DNA of 64,000 nt from Panaeolus papilionaceus (Eukaryota > Basidiomycota > Agaricomycetes > Agaricales): NCBI GenBank assembly GCA_015501605.1, contig JADNRZ010000030.1, positions 408,430 to 472,429 of the forward strand. Direction: 5' to 3'. The translations under genes and the position numbers were made by a program. Every line of letters begins with the position of its first letter. The stretch's first letter is position 1. This document shows, in pieces, positions 1 to 9,284 of this stretch. The notes beneath the pieces were generated by a model. The model had not been told where the DNA came from. It saw only the letters and a program-made list of their open reading frames with translations, and did no database searches.

Positions 1-60
1 TGCAAGTTAAAAAAAAAGAGGGTTTTTGGGACTGATACTTTTGGGGGATTTTTTTTGTAG

Positions 61-158
61 ATAATTATATGGATTATTCGGATGAGAGTTGTCAGGAGGA
101 GTTTACGGCGGGGCAGATGGAGAGGATGCAGGAGGCGATTGATGCGTATCGGTCTTAG
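61..158 (+). CDS. Last exon of a secreted M43-type zinc metalloprotease (partial)
   Basis: Only the 3' exon lies in the window. It follows a T-rich stretch ending in TTTTTTTGTAG (AG at 59-60). The first two bases finish a split codon, then about 31 residues lead to a TAG stop at 156-158. The peptide contains NYMDYSDESC, then FTAGQMERM and AYRS. This is the C-terminal signature of fungal MEP1/cytophagalysin-type extracellular proteases (family M43B), where the Met-turn motif MDYxDDxC is followed by FTxGQxxRM. The conserved Cys normally forms a disulfide. The zinc-binding HExxH motif would lie upstream, outside the window. Family knowledge suggests a secreted extracellular protease, but neither signal peptide nor active site can be checked here. 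It runs in the same direction as TAF4, which starts about 0.9 kb downstream. Confidence 0.7.
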
Positions 159-1046
159 CTTGAGTAGTTGTTTTGGCTTGGGGGTGTGGTTGTGGTGGAG
201 GCGAGGTGATGTGGCCATTGTGTCTTCCATGGTGTTTAATATGTAGAAGAGGACTTGATTTTCTTTTTTTAAGAACGCAGAGGTGCGAGATGGGGAGGTT
301 AAGTGATGCGTTATATATTTGATTTGTTTTAAATATAATGCTCGTTTAAGTTAAAATTTGCCATCTTAGACTGGCTTTGATCGTTCTATAAGATATCTAC
401 GCATTGAACCAGAAAATTAAAAACGAGCTCATTGAGGTGAAGTTTACAAGCAGAGCTAGATAGGGGCTCCACATTCCCTTTTCGGCTACCGTACAGGATT
501 ACATGATCAGTCATGTCACTGTGTTGCGGGCAAGCAGGCACGGTTCGTACTCTTGCGCTCATCACCACCATCGAATCCATCGTCGTCGTCTTCCCTCTTT
601 GAAATACGATCACGACACGATAAAAAACGACACGAAGAGACTCTGGGATTGGTTTAGTTCTTTGTACTTGCGTTTGGACGCGTTTTTGGGTCAAGAAGAT
701 CTGCGGACTCGGATTTGAACTTGAGGCCTGTTGATTGGGACTGTGCATCGGATTGGATTGCTCCCATTCGTCGACTCTGGTTCTCTCTGCCTTGGTTCCA
801 CACGGCACAATACGATAAAATACTTTGGTCGAGGCTTTGAAGGGTTTTGAAGGGCGCATCAAGTCGAATACGAACCCGATACTGCAACAAGGTCAATACC
901 AATCAAGACGGTCAACGGCGCCTTTCACTTCTACTTCACTTGACTTAACGTCAACGTCGACCTCCTCTGCTTCAACATCACCTCCAACTGCAACTGCAAT
1001 AACACACCACCAACACCAACACCACTCATCGCAACCTCAAATCCAC
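159..1046. other. Intergenic region between the protease and TAF4
   Basis: No convincing gene is seen. The first part should hold the 3' UTR and terminator of the protease gene. The part next to 1047 is rich in CA and TC runs and is the presumed promoter and 5' UTR of TAF4. Open frames on both strands have low-complexity translations and no recognisable domain. Confidence 0.5.
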
Positions 1047-3538
1047 ATGTCCTCAACACCCACCCCAACCGCAACCCCCATCCCCCCACCCGCCTCCATC
1101 TCCATCCCCACTCCCACCCCCGCAGGTACAGGTGCGGCTTCGACTCCCGTTACTGCTACGCCCGTCTCGATGTCTAGCACGCCTTCTATGACGATTCCGG
1201 TGACGCCAACGACGGGAGCGACAACAGCGACAACAACACAAGGACAGACGCCAACACCGACGCAGACGCCTGCGCCGGTGCAGCAGACTTATCAGACGCA
1301 GTGGGCGAGTGCACGTATGTCTGTTTTTGCTTTTTTGGGGGTGTGGTTTGGGGGTGAGTTGGGTTTATGAGGCTGGGTTTATGAGTTGGATAAAGGATGG
1401 ATGGAACTGCTGAAATGACTTGAGCAATGACGTTGGTTGCCATCGCCCCCCAAACCACACCTTTTGTTCAGGACACAGTGGCTGACGAACAAGATTTTGC
1501 ACAATTTAATCCAGCTATGGCTATTGACCCGAGTTTGCAAGGGCAGGGGGGACATCATCAGTGAGTTCCTTTTTCTTTCTTTTTTCGTTACTTTTATTCT
1601 ATTTTATTTTACTTTCATGCTCCCTTTATCCCTCCATCCCTTGTATCACCACCTTTCTAACCCACAAATCCACCCACAGAGCATCCTACAGACCCTCGCC
1701 ATACCAGCACTACTCACCCTACACAACGCACTACCCCCAATCCGCATACGCACCGCATTATCAGACATACGCACCAGCAGTGTCCACGACCTCCAATACA
1801 GCAGCACCGACGGCTGCTCCCGCCACCTCCACAACAACAACAGCAGCCAGCAACGCCACCACAGCTGCGCCCACCACCACAAACACAACGGGTACCAGCA
1901 CCCTGCCGCGCCCTGTTGCGGCTACGTCTGGCACGACGGCGTATCAGACGAGCACGTATAGTCTTGCGACTGCCAATGCGGGTGGTGCGGGTGGTGCGAC
2001 GAATGTGAATGCGGCGGCGAATGCGAGTAGTAATAATGATGGGCAGGACATTGCTACGTTGAATGATGCACTGGGGAGTGCGGGGGTTGATTTGAGGGTG
2101 AGTGATTTATTCCTGTCTTTTGATAAAAGAGACTACATGAATTGATTTATTTATTTATTTTTAATCCCTACAGGCCGAAGAAGAATCCCTCCAACGCACC
2201 CACGACCCACACACCGCCTACAGCACACAGCAATCCTACAGAGTCTACGAAGACCGCACGCGCAAACAGCCCCACAAACCCGCGTTCAACACACAGTTTC
2301 TGTCCGCTACGATGCGCGATATCGGGCTCACGCACCACAAGGTGTCCAAGATCCCCGAGGAGAGCGTGAATTATATGGCGCTGGCGCTGAGGGCGCGGAT
2401 GCAGGATCTGGTGGAGGGCATGATTAGGGCGGCGAAGCATAGGAAGGAGAGCGGGTGGGAGAGGAAGGTCGGGATGTATGAGGATGTGTTTGGGACGGTG
2501 CCCGGGGCGGCGAATGTGCCGAGTACGACGACGACGACAACGACAGCGGCAGCTGGGGGGGTAGGAGGAGGACCGGTGAAGACGGGGGTGGTGGTTGTTA
2601 AATCTGAAGATGGAACGGAGGAAGTGATGAACGTCGACGACCCCTCCTCTTCCTCCTCTTCCTCTGATCTTAAAAAAGACGACGAGTCAACAGCAACAGG
2701 AGGAGCAGCGAAGAAGACGCCCATGTGGAGTGTGGTGGTGAGGAGCGATGTGGCGAAGCAGATTGGCGCGCTGGAGAAGGCGGAGAGGGAGGAGGAGATG
2801 CGGGTGCGCAAGGAGAGGAAGGAGAGGGCGGAGATGGCGGCGGCGCATACGGCGGCGTTGGCTGCTCAGGCGAATGGGCTTTCTGCCACTTCCGCCTCCG
2901 TTACCGCCACCTCTGCCAATGCCAATGCCTCTGGTGGATTTGAAGGAGGAGCTGATGACCCCATGGATGGAACCACGGGAGGAGGACCAGGACCAGCCCC
3001 GAAGAAGAAGAGAAAGAAAGAGGGCCCCGGAGTGACGGCAAGGAACATGAGCGAGGATGTGAGGAAGAAGATGAGTAATGCGGTGGCTACGCAGGCTGCG
3101 GGGCTCGGGGGACGGTATTCGTGGATGAATGCGAGCGCGACGGGGGTGTCGGTGAAGAAGGCTGCTGCGACACCTGCTGCCACCGCCTCCTCCGCTACCA
3201 CCTCCACCGGCACCGCTGCTACTGCAGGTACGACGGGTGCAACGACGGCGGCGGGGGCAGCAGCGGGGACAGCAACGGGAGCAGCAGGGACAGCGGCGGC
3301 GGCGGCGAGTACGCCAGCGACGACCACGACGCCTCTCACGAGCTCCTGGGCTCGTCCGTACGTCAGCACCAGCACGAAAAAGAGCACCTCATCCACTGGT
3401 GGTGGTGCGGGAGAGGGCAAAGATGGGGCGGAAGAGGACAAGAATAGGGTTGTGGTGGGGATGCGGGATGCGATGTTTGTGATTGAAAGGGAGAGGGGAC
3501 ATGGAGGGGGGCGGGGGGCGGCGAGGGGGTGGGTGTAG
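1047..3538 (+). CDS. TAF4: TFIID subunit TAF4, four exons, complete
   Basis: Predicted exons are 1047-1314, 1479-1560, 1680-2097 and 2174-3538. All junctions are GT-AG, all phases agree, and 710 residues result. TAF4 is a histone-fold core subunit of TFIID and pairs with TAF12. Residues 1-240 are Thr/Pro/Ala-rich and typical of the disordered TAF4 N-terminus. The conserved TAF4 domain begins at NDALGSAGVDLR (around residue 245), crosses the last intron, and continues through IPEESVNYMALALRARMQDL and IRAAKHRKESGWERK. A basic PKKKRKKEGPG segment looks like a nuclear localisation signal and precedes the conserved VTARNMSEDVRKKM and GRYSWM motifs. The C-terminus keeps the family's RDAMFVIERE element. 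The start is the first ATG in the open exon-1 frame. Low-complexity Ala/Thr/Gly tracts lengthen the linker. The exon 1-2 junction is the least certain: acceptor CACAG at 1474-1478 restores the frame, while the nearer TTCAG acceptor does not. Confidence 0.9.
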
Positions 3539-4031
3539 GGTGGGGGGCGGGTTGGGGTGGGGCGAGAGGGGATGGGAAAAGGAGGGTGTGTGGAAGTGTT
3601 ACTAGGACTTGTGCGCTTATGGCCGTGTTATGTTTACATTTACTTACTTACCCTCATACTCGAACACTTCGAATTTGCTAGTCCTGACTGAGCGCAGATT
3701 TTATTGCAATTTGATTGACTTTTTTGCTCATTTTTCTTTTCCTTTTTACTTTTGTCAAAGATCATTTACAACCATAATTTCACCTCCTGACTTGGACATG
3801 CCAGAGCAGGAGGTGACTATGCCAGTGGAGTGACAGATCCTCTTCAAAATAAATTTTCAAAAAATGAAGTGAATTTTTGTATCTATGTAAGTTTTACAAA
3901 TTTGAGAATTACTCTAAATGATAAGAAAAATGAAAGACAAAAAATGAGATAAGACTGATGTCGCAAAATCCCTACCTGTGTTGTAACATGCAAAGTGTTA
4001 CATCTGTGACATGATATTTGTTGTCACATGA
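3539..4031. other. TAF4 downstream region
   Basis: AT-rich 3' flank. An AATAAA-like string lies near 3848. No gene is recognisable. The host locus ends here, and the first transposon TSD starts at 4032. Confidence 0.4.
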
Positions 4032-4130
4032 CTGATTTCTAGGGTTGCGGAAAAAACTCATTATTTATTTACCAATATATTATTTACTGGTAAATTACTG
4101 TAAGTTACTGGGTAAATAAGTTGAGGGTCA

Positions 4131-4774
4131 GGCAGACTCCTAACCACTCACCACTGCGCTGACAAAAATCCTTATGTAACAACTTAAGAGTTTTTGACCA
4201 CGCAGTGGTTGTGTTTGGCAACGCCCCCTGACGTTTTCCGATGCAGCTTGAGCTCTGGCCATCAAAAGCCAAGAACTCAGGGTGGCTCTGAGTATTGGGG
4301 CCCTTGACCCTCTGCTCGATTATGTGCATTTATGTTTGCTGTGTGGCTTAAGTATTGCATATGCATATTTAAATATTGTACAACTCAAAATATAAGTGGC
4401 TTTAATGGCTAATTTCTCTCAATATTGGGGCACAGAGGTATGCTGACAGAAAGGTTGCAACTTCAGAACAGTGACCAAGGGGCACATTAGCACAAATTCA
4501 ACATTTTAAATACATTTTCAACTAACTTTGACATTAAATTGCTTTGCTGAATTAAAATATGATTTTTTGGAGGGAAATTCGATGCTTCATAGCAAGCAAT
4601 AGTGAAAACAGTTTTGCATTCACAATTCTCAAATGCTTGGCTTTTGATGGCCAGGGCTCAAGCCGCATCGGAAAACGTCAGGGGGCGTTGCCAAACACAA
4701 CCACTGCGTGGTCAAAAACTCTTAAGTTGTTACATAAGGATTTTTGTCAGTGCAGTGGTGAGTGGTTAGGAGTC
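4131..4774. mobile_element. Foldback MITE with about 140-bp inverted arms, nested in the hAT element
   Basis: Sequence 4135-4271 reappears as its reverse complement at 4636-4774 with few differences. The arms share GACTCCTAACCACTCACCA and AACGCCCCCTGACGTTTTCC. A 9-bp direct repeat, TGAGGGTCA, lies at 4122-4130 and 4775-4783. Long TIRs with a 9-bp TSD fit a Mutator-like (MULE) MITE. Four bases (GGCA) at the left tip have no partner at the right, so one tip may be eroded. Open frames across the arms mirror each other and are not genes. Confidence 0.6.
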
Positions 4775-4929
4775 TGAGGGTCAAGTTTATTTTTTACCTG
4801 GATAGATAATGAAGTCACATGGTATTCGAAAAAATAATATTTTGATTTTTGATGCCAGATACTGTTCATTGCTTGCTGCCCTTGCATTCCAGAACTCCCA
4901 GCTGCTTTCACAGACCATCACTGCTTATA

Positions 4930-5100
4930 ATGTCAATTAATATATTTCAGATTGAACCAACGCCAGATGATATCATGCAAGCCCTAATGCCTGATCCAAC
5001 AATCAGTGTTGTAGATCTCATACATTTTAAACTACCGCCCATCAATGACACACTAGATGATGAAGGACATGAAGCACTCAATGAGCAGGTTGAGCAGTGA
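4930..5100 (+). other. Short ORF with PDPTISVVD motif, inside the hAT element
   Basis: A 56-residue frame starts at ATG 4930. It contains MPDPTISVVDLIHFKLPP and an acidic tail, and ends TGA. I do not recognise a domain. A similar peptide (LLPDPNISVADFLLLGLPP) is encoded at 50343-50627, which is the only reason to think it is more than chance. It may be an exon of a lost transposon protein. Confidence 0.3.
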
Positions 5101-7478
5101 GTACTGAACTTGCTCGCAGCTGGGACCAAAAAAACAGCATCATGTGTCTCATCACGTGCTTGGTAATTTACTGTAAATTACAAAGGTAAATAATGGGTGG
5201 CTGGCCAATCCAGGTAACTTACTGGTAAAATTCTGGCAGGTATTTATTTCCACAACCCTACTGATTTCATCATAATCCAAAAATGGTTACTGTAATGCAT
5301 TCCATCAGAGGCTGTGGTGTTACAACAATAGAGTTGTGTCACAACAGTGTTGAAATGCCATCACAATAATTCAACCACACACATGCACACATTCATGAGC
5401 CAAAGCATTCCTCACCATTCTAAGATAGGGCTCATGCAAAGACAACTAGGGCTTCATGTGGTGTCACAAATGTGACCAAAATCATGTGATATATTTTCAG
5501 GGTAGGCTCACAATCAAATCCATCATTGGTGATAGCAACCATTCCCTCAATGACTTGCTGCTCTTCATGTTCTTCTCTACTCCCTAATCCAAACTACCTG
5601 GTAATCACTCATACATCATATCTACTATCTAATACAATTAAACGTGGTGAATAAACAAAATGAAGGACCAAAATTACTCTAATTATGTAAGTGATTAATC
5701 TATTTTTCATGTCGAGGTCAATTCTCACAGCTCCCACCACTGACTCTGACTTCAGCAGCAACGGAAACAGGTTCACTATAGCCCAGTATGCCAGCATCCT
5801 CACACTCCTTCAAAATTCCAACTGGAAGAACCTGATGACCACGATACTTCTTGCTGGCATAAGCAGCCTGTGCCCCACTCAACCCCTTCCTGTACACATC
5901 CATGTGGTGAAGTGCTCATGCACAAAACCTGGTTAGAGGTGAGACAAGTCATTTTTCTAGAAGTAATAAAGCCATACTGCTTTATTGACAGAAGTGGGAC
6001 AGAATCCAAGGTGTTTATCACATTCTTTTCCAGATCAGCCTCACAAGATGAAGGAGGAAGTTTCCAGTACATTCTCTTTGCAGCACCCCAGCATTGCTCA
6101 ATCAGGTTGAGCTCAGGATGGAATTTGGGCAGGAAAATAACTTTATACCCCTGTGCTTCGCATTCTTGCTCCAATAGAGACTTGACATTGACAAAATCAG
6201 GTTGATTGAATAGCATTCTTTGACAATAGCAATCTGTGGCACCTGGCTTGCAGCGAAAGGACTTGCATTCAGCAGGTTTTCCAGAGATATTGTAGCCATG
6301 CTCTTCCAAAATAAGTGCCATCCCCTTGAAGATCTTAGCCTGCAGGTGTCTGTCAGGAAAGTAAAATTCCTGTCCTTGGCCATCTGAAAAGTGGCTGTTT
6401 GCCATTGGTACCCATTCCTTCACAGGCTTGCAGTCAGGACCATAGATGGGTTTACCATCTGAGCTCAGCTTGTTTTGCTGGACACCAAAATTGGTATCCA
6501 TGCCACAGGATGGGCCCTTTGGCATTCTTTGTGCTGAAAGAGCATCATCTGCTTGTTTCCAGTGAGTTGTGGCATTGTCGAAGACAAGAACATGCTTCTC
6601 ATGAGAAAAATGCTTATCCAGGATATCCATGGCTTGGTGCACATGTGCAAGCACATCTGTATTGGTAAAGTACCCCTGCCTTTCAATGCCAGCCTTGAAT
6701 AATATCCAAGCAGATTCAGCATGGTCAGGAGACCACAACCAGTTGTAATCTGCAGAAACAAAATCTGCAGCCATGATTGACAGACCCTTGCCCTTTGCAC
6801 AAGGTACTGGTTTGGCTTCCTTGTGCACCCAACCCACTTTGTGCTGATCATTCGTGTAGAATGTGGATTCATCATGGTACCAGAAGACATGAATGTCTTC
6901 ATATGGTCTTGGCCCATCCTCCATGTCATGTGGCCAGTGCCAAGGGTGTTCATTGCCATTGTTGTTGTAGGCATGAGTTTTGGACTTGTATTTTGCCATC
7001 TTGGGAAGGAAAACATCCTGTCAGTAATCCTTCACATCCTGGCGCTTGTGACCATCCACATACTGACCTGAGGGTTCCTTAGTCCATCGATAGTCAAGTT
7101 TGTTCATCCAGCACCTAGCTGTTGCAATTGAAATTGCATGCTTCATCTTCCATTGCTCAAGAACATCTGGCCTTTGTGTATACTGCATCAGGTGGCTGGC
7201 AGTGACATATTTCCCAATGCTCTGTAAGTAGCCAGTCAGCTCTTGTTGGAAATCTTTGTTTGTAATCAGAGTGTCAGTCCAGGTCCCATACAGATTTTTT
7301 GGATAATTCCAGGTGCTGATAAACTCCCATGACCACTTGCACAACTTCTTTGCCCAAAATGTCCCTCATTTTGATGTGTGAGCCACTTGGAGCAAAGCTG
7401 CAATCCACAGCTTGCCATTATCTGGGTCAATGTAGGTCCATAATAGCATTTTCATTCCTTCAAGGCAATTTTGGGTGA

Positions 7479-7884
7479 TGTCAGGGGATCTCCTGCTACC
7501 TCCTATTGTTTTCCTTATTATTGTCTCTCTGTCTCTCTTTCCCCCTATTTCCCTTTCTCTATTTCATTATCTGGACATACCATGGACTCATATATATTAT
7601 ATTACACTCTCCTTTAGTTGCCACTCATTCATCATTTAGTTGTTGCCACTGTTACATAGTCATTCCTTTGTGTTTCCCTTTGTTTGTTTCCAAAGGCATT
7701 GTTTGGCATCAAGGCTGATGCCAATGCCAGCTCATCACTTAAATAGCTGTTTCACCTGGGTTTGATCCTTTACCTCTTTCTCTTTGGATCTCCCCCAGGT
7801 GAGCCTACTTCCTGTATTTATGTAGAGCTGATATATATCTTTGGATCTCCCCCAGGACTTGTGTGTGTCTGAGGTGCCCTTACA
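7479..7884 (+). repeat. 5' LTR of the chromovirus
   Basis: 406 bp with TG...CA ends. It matches 13325-13730 base for base as far as I can read. Within it are a TATA-like TTAAATA at 7739-7745 and the putative transcript start ACCTCTTTCT at 7772. Two copies of TCTTTGGATCTCCCCCAG occur in the U5 part. Confidence 0.95.
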
Positions 7885-7896
7885 GTAGAAAGAGGT
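7739..7896 (+). promoter_or_regulatory. LTR promoter and self-priming primer-binding site
   Basis: TTAAATA at 7739 is 33 nt upstream of ACCTCTTTCT (7772-7781). Just past the LTR, AGAAAGAGGT at 7887-7896 is the exact reverse complement of that decamer. No tRNA-type PBS starting TGG follows the LTR. In Tf1/sushi retrotransposons the 5' end of the mRNA folds back on the PBS and primes its own reverse transcription. The geometry here fits that. The transcript start is inferred from spacing, not mapped. Confidence 0.6.
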
Positions 7897-8014
7897 CACC
7901 TTGGAGACTGAGACTGCATACAGTCTGTTACATCCTCTGTTCTGCTTCTTCTGTTCAGCTGCATTATAGACTCTGTGCTTTCTCCCTCTCCTCTCTTCTC
8001 CCTGTCTGGCAACC

Positions 8015-9127
8015 ATGGATCCCCATACTTCACCACCTCCAGCTGCTTCTGTCTCTCTGTCTCAGTTGCCTTCCCTGGAAGACCAGGTATCCTCCATGCT
8101 TGCTCAGCAGGAATCCCAACAGGTAGCTATCTCCCACTTGAGGTCTTCTGTTCTTTCCTTGCTTCATTATTTTTCTTCTACTTTCAACCCCTCTCCTCTT
8201 TCTCTTTCTTCTTCCCCTTCTTCTTCTCCCTCCCTTGTTTCTTCTACTTTTCCCCCACTCCCTTCCCACTCTGTTGGACAGCTGACAGATGGGATACTAC
8301 ACTCTTTAAACCATGGAACTGTAGACAGAAACTTTTCTCCCCCTTCTTCTTTTCCTTTACCTAGTGTAAACATGGAACAATCTTCTTCTTCTCCTCACCC
8401 TCTTCCTTCTTCTTCTCATTTTATTAGTGTACCTATGGAACATTCTTCTTCTTCTTCTCTTTCTTCTAGTAGTAGTCTTCCTCTTCCCCCCACCTCTATT
8501 CGGTCATCCAATAGAGTGGATCCTCCCCTCCCCACTGTCTCTTCTGGTTGCCCCAGTGGAATAGTGTCTTCCCCTCTCCTCACTGCCTCTTCTGGTTATC
8601 CTAGTGGAGTAGTGCATCCCTCTGCCCCTTCTTCTCATCGTCTTGGGACTCCTTTGATGATTGCAGAAAAGGTTAGGCCAGCTCCTCCTCCCCGGTACGA
8701 TGGTGATCGTCTCAAGGGCAAAGCCTTCTACAACTCTCTCATGGGTTACTTCAGACTTCGTCCAGATCTTTTTCCTGACGAGTCCACCATGATTAGTTGG
8801 GCCCTCACGTTCATGTCTGCTGGTCGAGCTGCTCTATGGTCCTGCAGGATCTTTGAGCTCATTGAGGAAGGTTCCTCCCCTTACGCAACTTGGGATCACT
8901 TTGCTGAAGACTTTCGCAAAGAGTTCTTCCCCTTGCGTGAGCAGGAAACTGCTGCCCTCATCTTGGAAGGTACCTCCTACTTCCAAGGGGATCGTTCTGT
9001 TGACGATTATGTCGACTCCTTCCGTGACCTTGTTGTTGAAGCTGGCTACTCTGACCCCTCCTACATCGTGGTCAAGTTCCGTCGTGGCCTCCACCCTCCA
9101 TCACTGATCATCTCAGTAAGCGGGTAG
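8015..9127 (+). CDS. gag: Chromovirus gag polyprotein
   Basis: 370 residues from ATG 8015. The first 200 are Ser/Pro-rich. The retrotransposon gag (capsid) domain follows from about residue 220, with PPPRYDGDRLKGKAFYNSL, WALTFMSAGRAALW and a C-terminal half holding VDDYVDSFRDLVVEAGYSD and FRRGLHP. The frame then stops at 9125. Capsid-like sequence continues one frame over (SITDHLSKRVASHPAHNDPSG, to a TGA at 9340), so one base appears lost near 9105. No CCHC zinc knuckle is visible before pol. The protein would form the virus-like particle shell. With identical LTRs, this lesion must be very recent or a sequence error. Confidence 0.85.
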   Translation: MDPHTSPPPAASVSLSQLPSLEDQVSSMLAQQESQQVAISHLRSSVLSLLHYFSSTFNPSPLSLSSSPSSSPSLVSSTFPPLPSHSVGQLTDGILHSLNHGTVDRNFSPPSSFPLPSVNMEQSSSSPHPLPSSSHFISVPMEHSSSSSLSSSSSLPLPPTSIRSSNRVDPPLPTVSSGCPSGIVSSPLLTASSGYPSGVVHPSAPSSHRLGTPLMIAEKVRPAPPPRYDGDRLKGKAFYNSLMGYFRLRPDLFPDESTMISWALTFMSAGRAALWSCRIFELIEEGSSPYATWDHFAEDFRKEFFPLREQETAALILEGTSYFQGDRSVDDYVDSFRDLVVEAGYSDPSYIVVKFRRGLHPPSLIISVSG

Positions 9128-9284
9128 CTTCACATCCAGCTCATAACGATCCCTCTGGCTGGTATGAATTGGCCCGCCTTGTTGCTCTCAACTTGGCTGC
9201 TAATGACACCTTCCATCCGCAGCCTCCTCCTCCTGTGCCTAGCCCACTCTCTTCTCTTCCTCCCTCCTTCTCACATTTCCTTGA

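Larger units (their letters stand above)
4040..5260. mobile_element. Non-autonomous hAT element with perfect 8-bp TSD
   Basis: The left end reads TAGGGTTGCGGAAA and the right end is its inverse with one change (TAGGGTTGTGGAAA). The flanks are a perfect 8-bp duplication, CTGATTTC, at 4032-4039 and 5261-5268. TIRs beginning TAGGG with 8-bp TSDs are diagnostic of the hAT superfamily. Subterminal copies of TACTGGTAAATTACTG-like sequence occur near both ends. There is no hAT transposase, so the element depends on one in trans. A second element (4131-4774) is nested inside, so the original element was about 0.57 kb. Confidence 0.78.

Noticed and set aside
386..862. 158-codon open frame on the minus strand upstream of TAF4
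   Set aside because: No domain, unusual composition, no intron signals. It overlaps the presumed TAF4 promoter.
4755..4785. tRNA-like box A (TGAGTGGTTAGGAGTC) suggesting a SINE
   Set aside because: No box B at the right distance. The sequence is explained by the foldback MITE arms.
7506..7718. 70-codon ORF repeated at 13352-13564
   Set aside because: Lies wholly inside the chromovirus LTR. Its repetition only reflects the LTR pair.
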